From NCBI RefSeq assembly GCF_000819765.1, contig NZ_CDBT01000035.1, forward strand, positions 63,678 through 127,677: DNA of 64,000 bases. Reading direction: 5' to 3'. The position numbers were made by a program, and so were the translations under genes. Of the stretch, positions 59,189-64,000 are shown one piece after another (the stretch's first letter is position 1; every line of letters begins with the position of its first letter). Below the pieces are notes generated by a model. That model was not told the DNA's origin. It made no database searches and saw nothing but the letters and a program-made list of their open reading frames with translations. Source of the DNA: Aeromonas bivalvium (GTDB taxonomy: Bacteria > Pseudomonadota > Gammaproteobacteria > Enterobacterales > Aeromonadaceae).

Positions 59189-59206
59189 GGCGCCCGGGCG
59201 GGCGCC
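59189..59206 (-). terminator. Intercistronic hairpin before potG
   Basis: GGCGCCC/GGGCGCC with loop GGGC lies between the second binding protein and potG. It has no U tract and is likely to attenuate transcription or protect the upstream mRNA. Confidence 0.5.
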
Positions 59207-59210
59207 ATGG

Positions 59211-60299
<1,089 letters not shown>

Positions 60300-60373
60300 T
60301 TAACTCCTTTATGTCCTTGGAAATTGAGATTCCGCATCCATACGGCGTCTATGTCTGCCCACTCCCGTGGGTG

Positions 60374-60403
60374 CCCTCCCGGCCAAACGGCGGACCGGGA
60401 GGG
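60374..60403 (-). terminator. Hairpin between the two binding-protein genes
   Basis: The 9-bp stem CCCTCCCGG/CCGGGAGGG with a 12-nt loop lies ten bases past the first binding-protein gene. Without a U tract it is likely a partial terminator or mRNA stabiliser. Confidence 0.5.
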
Positions 60404-60412
60404 GTATTGCGG

Positions 60413-61522
<1,110 letters not shown>

Positions 61523-61563
61523 CTAAGCAAATGTATGCGCACGACCATCGGGCCAGGTGCCTC

Positions 61564-62922
61564 CTAGCCTGCCAGCGCTTCCGCCGTCAGATCCAGACTG
61601 CGCCTGGCCAGATCGATCAATTCATCAACCTGTTCCTCGGTGATGACCAAGGGGGGCGATATGATCATGGTATCGCCGACTGCTCTCATCACCAAGCCAT
61701 TGTTAAAGCAGAACTCTCGACAGGTCATCCCCGCATTGGCCGAGGCCGGGAAGCGGGTATTCGTCCCCTTGTCCTGCACTATTTCCAGCGCGGCCACCAA
61801 GCCCTTGCCCCGGGTTTCCCCGACGATGGGATGATCGGCCAACTCGCGCCAGCGCCGCTGCAAATAGGGGCCGATATTATCATGCACTCGCTTAACTATG
61901 CTCTCGTTTTGCATAAGGGTAATGTTGGCGATGGCCACGGCGCAGGCGACCGGATGGCCGGAGTAGGTGAAGCCGTGGTTGAACTCGCCGCCCTGCTCGA
62001 TCAGCACCTCGGCAACCCTGTCACCCACCATGACGGCTCCCATCGGCAGATAGCCTGAGGTGATCCCCTTGGCCAGGCACATGAGATCCGGTTTGATGCC
62101 AAACCCTTCGCTGGCAAACCAGTGGCCGGTACGGCCGAAACCGCAAATCACCTCGTCGGCGATGAGCAGGATGCCGTACTTGTCACAGATGCGCTGGATC
62201 TCGGGCCAGTAGCTGTCGGGAGGAATGATGACGCCGCCGGCCCCCTGGATGGGTTCGCCGATGAAGGCTGCCACCTTGTCCACCCCCAGCGCCAGGATCT
62301 TCTCCTCCAGCTGGCGGGCTCGCGCCAGCCCGAACTCGTGGGGGCTCATCCCCTGACCCTCACCGAAGTGATAGGGCTGATCGATGTGCTCTATGCCCGG
62401 GATCGGCAAGCCGCCCTGGGCGTGCATCCCCTTCATGCCCCCCAGGCTGGCTCCCGCCACCGTCGAGCCGTGATAGGCGTTGTGGCGGCTGATGATCACC
62501 TGCTTGTCCGGCTGCCCCTGGCAGGCCCAGTAGTGGCGCACCATGCGCAGCACGGTATCGTTGCACTCCGAGCCCGAGCCGGTGAAGAAGACATGGTTGA
62601 GGTGGGGTGGCGTCACCTCGGCCAGCAGGGTGGCGAGCTGCGCCGCGGGCGGGTGGCTGGTCTGGAAGAAGAGGTTGTAATAGGGCAGCTGCTGCATCTG
62701 GCGGGTGGCGGCGTCCACCAGCTCCTGGCGGCCATACCCCAGGTTGACGCACCACAGGCCCGCCATGCCGTCGAGGATCTTGCGCCCTTCGGAGTCTTCG
62801 AGATAGACCCCCTGCGCCCCGGTGATGATGCGGCTGCCCTTCTGGTTCAGGGCCTGAAAATGGGTGAAAGGGTGTAGATGGTGGCTGGCATCCTGTTGCT
62901 GCCACTCCCTGGTATTGGACAT
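61564..62922 (-). CDS. spuC: Polyamine (putrescine)-pyruvate aminotransferase
   Basis: A 452-residue class III PLP aminotransferase. GSGSECNDTVLRMVRHY binds the cofactor phosphate, ADEVICGFGRTG holds the PLP aspartate, and CLAKGITSGYLPMGAV contains the Schiff-base lysine. ATG 62922 (MSNTREWQQQD) follows GAGGAGC; the frame is open further upstream but is not family-like. It removes an amino group from putrescine or cadaverine, the first step of one breakdown route, next to a glutamylation route and the transporter. Confidence 0.93.
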   Translation of the reverse strand: MSNTREWQQQDASHHLHPFTHFQALNQKGSRIITGAQGVYLEDSEGRKILDGMAGLWCVNLGYGRQELVDAATRQMQQLPYYNLFFQTSHPPAAQLATLLAEVTPPHLNHVFFTGSGSECNDTVLRMVRHYWACQGQPDKQVIISRHNAYHGSTVAGASLGGMKGMHAQGGLPIPGIEHIDQPYHFGEGQGMSPHEFGLARARQLEEKILALGVDKVAAFIGEPIQGAGGVIIPPDSYWPEIQRICDKYGILLIADEVICGFGRTGHWFASEGFGIKPDLMCLAKGITSGYLPMGAVMVGDRVAEVLIEQGGEFNHGFTYSGHPVACAVAIANITLMQNESIVKRVHDNIGPYLQRRWRELADHPIVGETRGKGLVAALEIVQDKGTNTRFPASANAGMTCREFCFNNGLVMRAVGDTMIISPPLVITEEQVDELIDLARRSLDLTAEALAG

Positions 62923-62983
62923 GAAATGCTCCTCGGTTCCTTCGATATGAGCAGGGGAAGCCGCGGCTTCCCCCAAAGCAGGG

Positions 62984-64000
62984 TCAGACGTTCAGCAGCA
63001 GGAACTCTCGCTCCCAGCGGCTGATCACCCCGAAGTAGGTCTCGTACTCCTTGCGCTTGACCGCGACGAAAGCCTGGACGAAACGCTCCCCCAGCATCTC
63101 CTTGATGGGGTCGCACTGTTCCAGGTGGCTCAGGGCCTCCTCCAGGGTGCGGGGCAGGCTGTAGGGCAGGTCATAGGCGCTGGTCTTCATCTCGGGCAGG
63201 GGCTGCAGCCGCTCCTGGATGCCGAGATAGCCGCAGGCCAGGGTGGCGGCCAGGGCCAGATAAGGGTTGGCGTCGGCCCCGGCGAAGCGGTTCTCGACCC
63301 GGCGCGCGTTGGCATCGGAATAGGGCACCCGCAGGCCGCAGGTGCGGTTCTCCACCCCCCACTGCACGTTGCGCGGGGCGCTCTCGCCGAAGGTGAGACG
63401 GCGATAGGAGTTGACGTTCGGTGCCAGCAGGGCCGTCACCGCCGGGGTGTATTTCTGCAAGCCGGCGATGAAATGCAGGAAGAGCTCGGTGTGTCCGCCA
63501 TCCTCGGTGCCAAACAGGTTGCGCCCCTCTCCATCCACCAGGCTCTGATGGATGTGCATGGCGGAGCCCGGCTCGTCGCTCATGGGCTTGGCCATGAAGG
63601 TGGCGTAGATGCCGTGACGATGGGCGGCCTCGCGCATGGTGCGCTTGAACAGGAACACCTGATCGGCGAGATCGATGGCGTCCCCGTGCAGGAAGTTGAT
63701 CTCCATCTGGGCGGCGCCGGACTCGTGCACCAGGGTATCCACCTCCAGGTTCTGGGCCTCGCAGTAGTCGTACATGTCTTCGAAGATGGGGTCGAATTCG
63801 TTGACCGCATCTATGCTGAACGACTGGCGCGCCGTCTCCGGGCGGCCGTTGCGGCCAATGGGGGGCACCAGGGGATAGTCGGCATCCTCGTTGCGCTTGA
63901 CCAGGTAGAACTCCAGTTCGGGGGCCACCACCGGCTTCCAGCCCTGCTTGTCGAAGCAGGAGAGCACCCGGCGCAGCACGGAGCGCGGCGCTATGTCGAT
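62984..64000 (-). CDS. spuB: Glutamylpolyamine synthetase (PuuA/SpuB type), N-terminus beyond the window
   Basis: Glutamine-synthetase-fold ligase that joins glutamate to putrescine or another polyamine. The visible 338 codons cover the catalytic barrel: APELEFYLV, AAQMEINFLHGDA, the GSAMHIHQSL ATP/metal segment, NSYRRL and VENRTCGLRVPYSDANARRVENRFAGADANPYL. The loop and C-terminus match PuuA-like rather than nitrogen-assimilating GlnA. It lies 61 bp upstream of spuC and is probably in the same operon. The start is outside the window. Confidence 0.92.
   Translation of the reverse strand: MDIAPRSVLRRVLSCFDKQGWKPVVAPELEFYLVKRNEDADYPLVPPIGRNGRPETARQSFSIDAVNEFDPIFEDMYDYCEAQNLEVDTLVHESGAAQMEINFLHGDAIDLADQVFLFKRTMREAAHRHGIYATFMAKPMSDEPGSAMHIHQSLVDGEGRNLFGTEDGGHTELFLHFIAGLQKYTPAVTALLAPNVNSYRRLTFGESAPRNVQWGVENRTCGLRVPYSDANARRVENRFAGADANPYLALAATLACGYLGIQERLQPLPEMKTSAYDLPYSLPRTLEEALSHLEQCDPIKEMLGERFVQAFVAVKRKEYETYFGVISRWEREFLLLNV

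Overview
The window is a GC-rich gammaproteobacterial chromosome segment. Gene content and order point to Aeromonas: an arc operon next to argR, a spu-type polyamine operon, nirBDC-cysG, argS-ftsN-hslVU, and RNAs of the CsrB and RyhB families. This assignment is inferred from protein recognition; no database was searched. Almost everything looks like core chromosome. No prophage, insertion sequence, rRNA or CRISPR array was seen.

Layout. 1-3.4 kb: a chemoreceptor (cut by the window edge) with a sigma-28-like promoter, a frameshifted phosphatidylserine-decarboxylase-like gene and tRNA-Trp. 3.6-6.7 kb: a hypothetical gene, the pyrBI operon with its attenuator and leader peptide, then argR. 6.7-11.5 kb (minus): arginine deiminase pathway arcA-arcC-arcB-antiporter. 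12.2-13.4 kb: a small secreted protein, a CsrB-family sRNA and a 58-bp tandem repeat. 13.5-28 kb: a galactose/lactose island with lacZ, mglBAC and a chemoreceptor on the minus strand, galS (minus) and galTKM plus an aldo-keto reductase (plus). Three near-perfect GalR/GalS operators tie it together.

28.3-36.4 kb: uppP, an ECF sigma/ChrR pair with a candidate autoregulated promoter, a Lon-domain protein, argS, ftsN and hslVU behind a sigma-32 promoter. 36.5-42.2 kb: a TetR-regulated YbhGFSR-type ABC exporter. 42.3-47.8 kb: nirBDC-cysG behind an FNR box and NarL/NarP sites. 47.9-55.2 kb: rraA, a RyhB-family sRNA under a Fur box, yhhQ behind a preQ1-I riboswitch, a DUF3630-like gene, selO, a cytochrome c, recQ, yigI, an AbiTii-like orphan and tRNA-Pro. 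55.3-64 kb (minus): a MOSC protein and the polyamine operon spuBCDEFGH (glutamylpolyamine synthetase, aminotransferase, two binding proteins, ATPase, two permeases).

The most unusual signal is a recurring architecture. Three tight gene junctions (nirB/nirD, potH/potI, tetR/hlyD) carry tandem partial duplications with periods of 101, 77 and 89 bp. Each copy makes a mini-ORF of 26-34 codons, and nearly all copies keep ATGA-type stop/start overlaps. A fourth locus, the hslU 3' end, is tandemly repeated with an exact 43-bp period.
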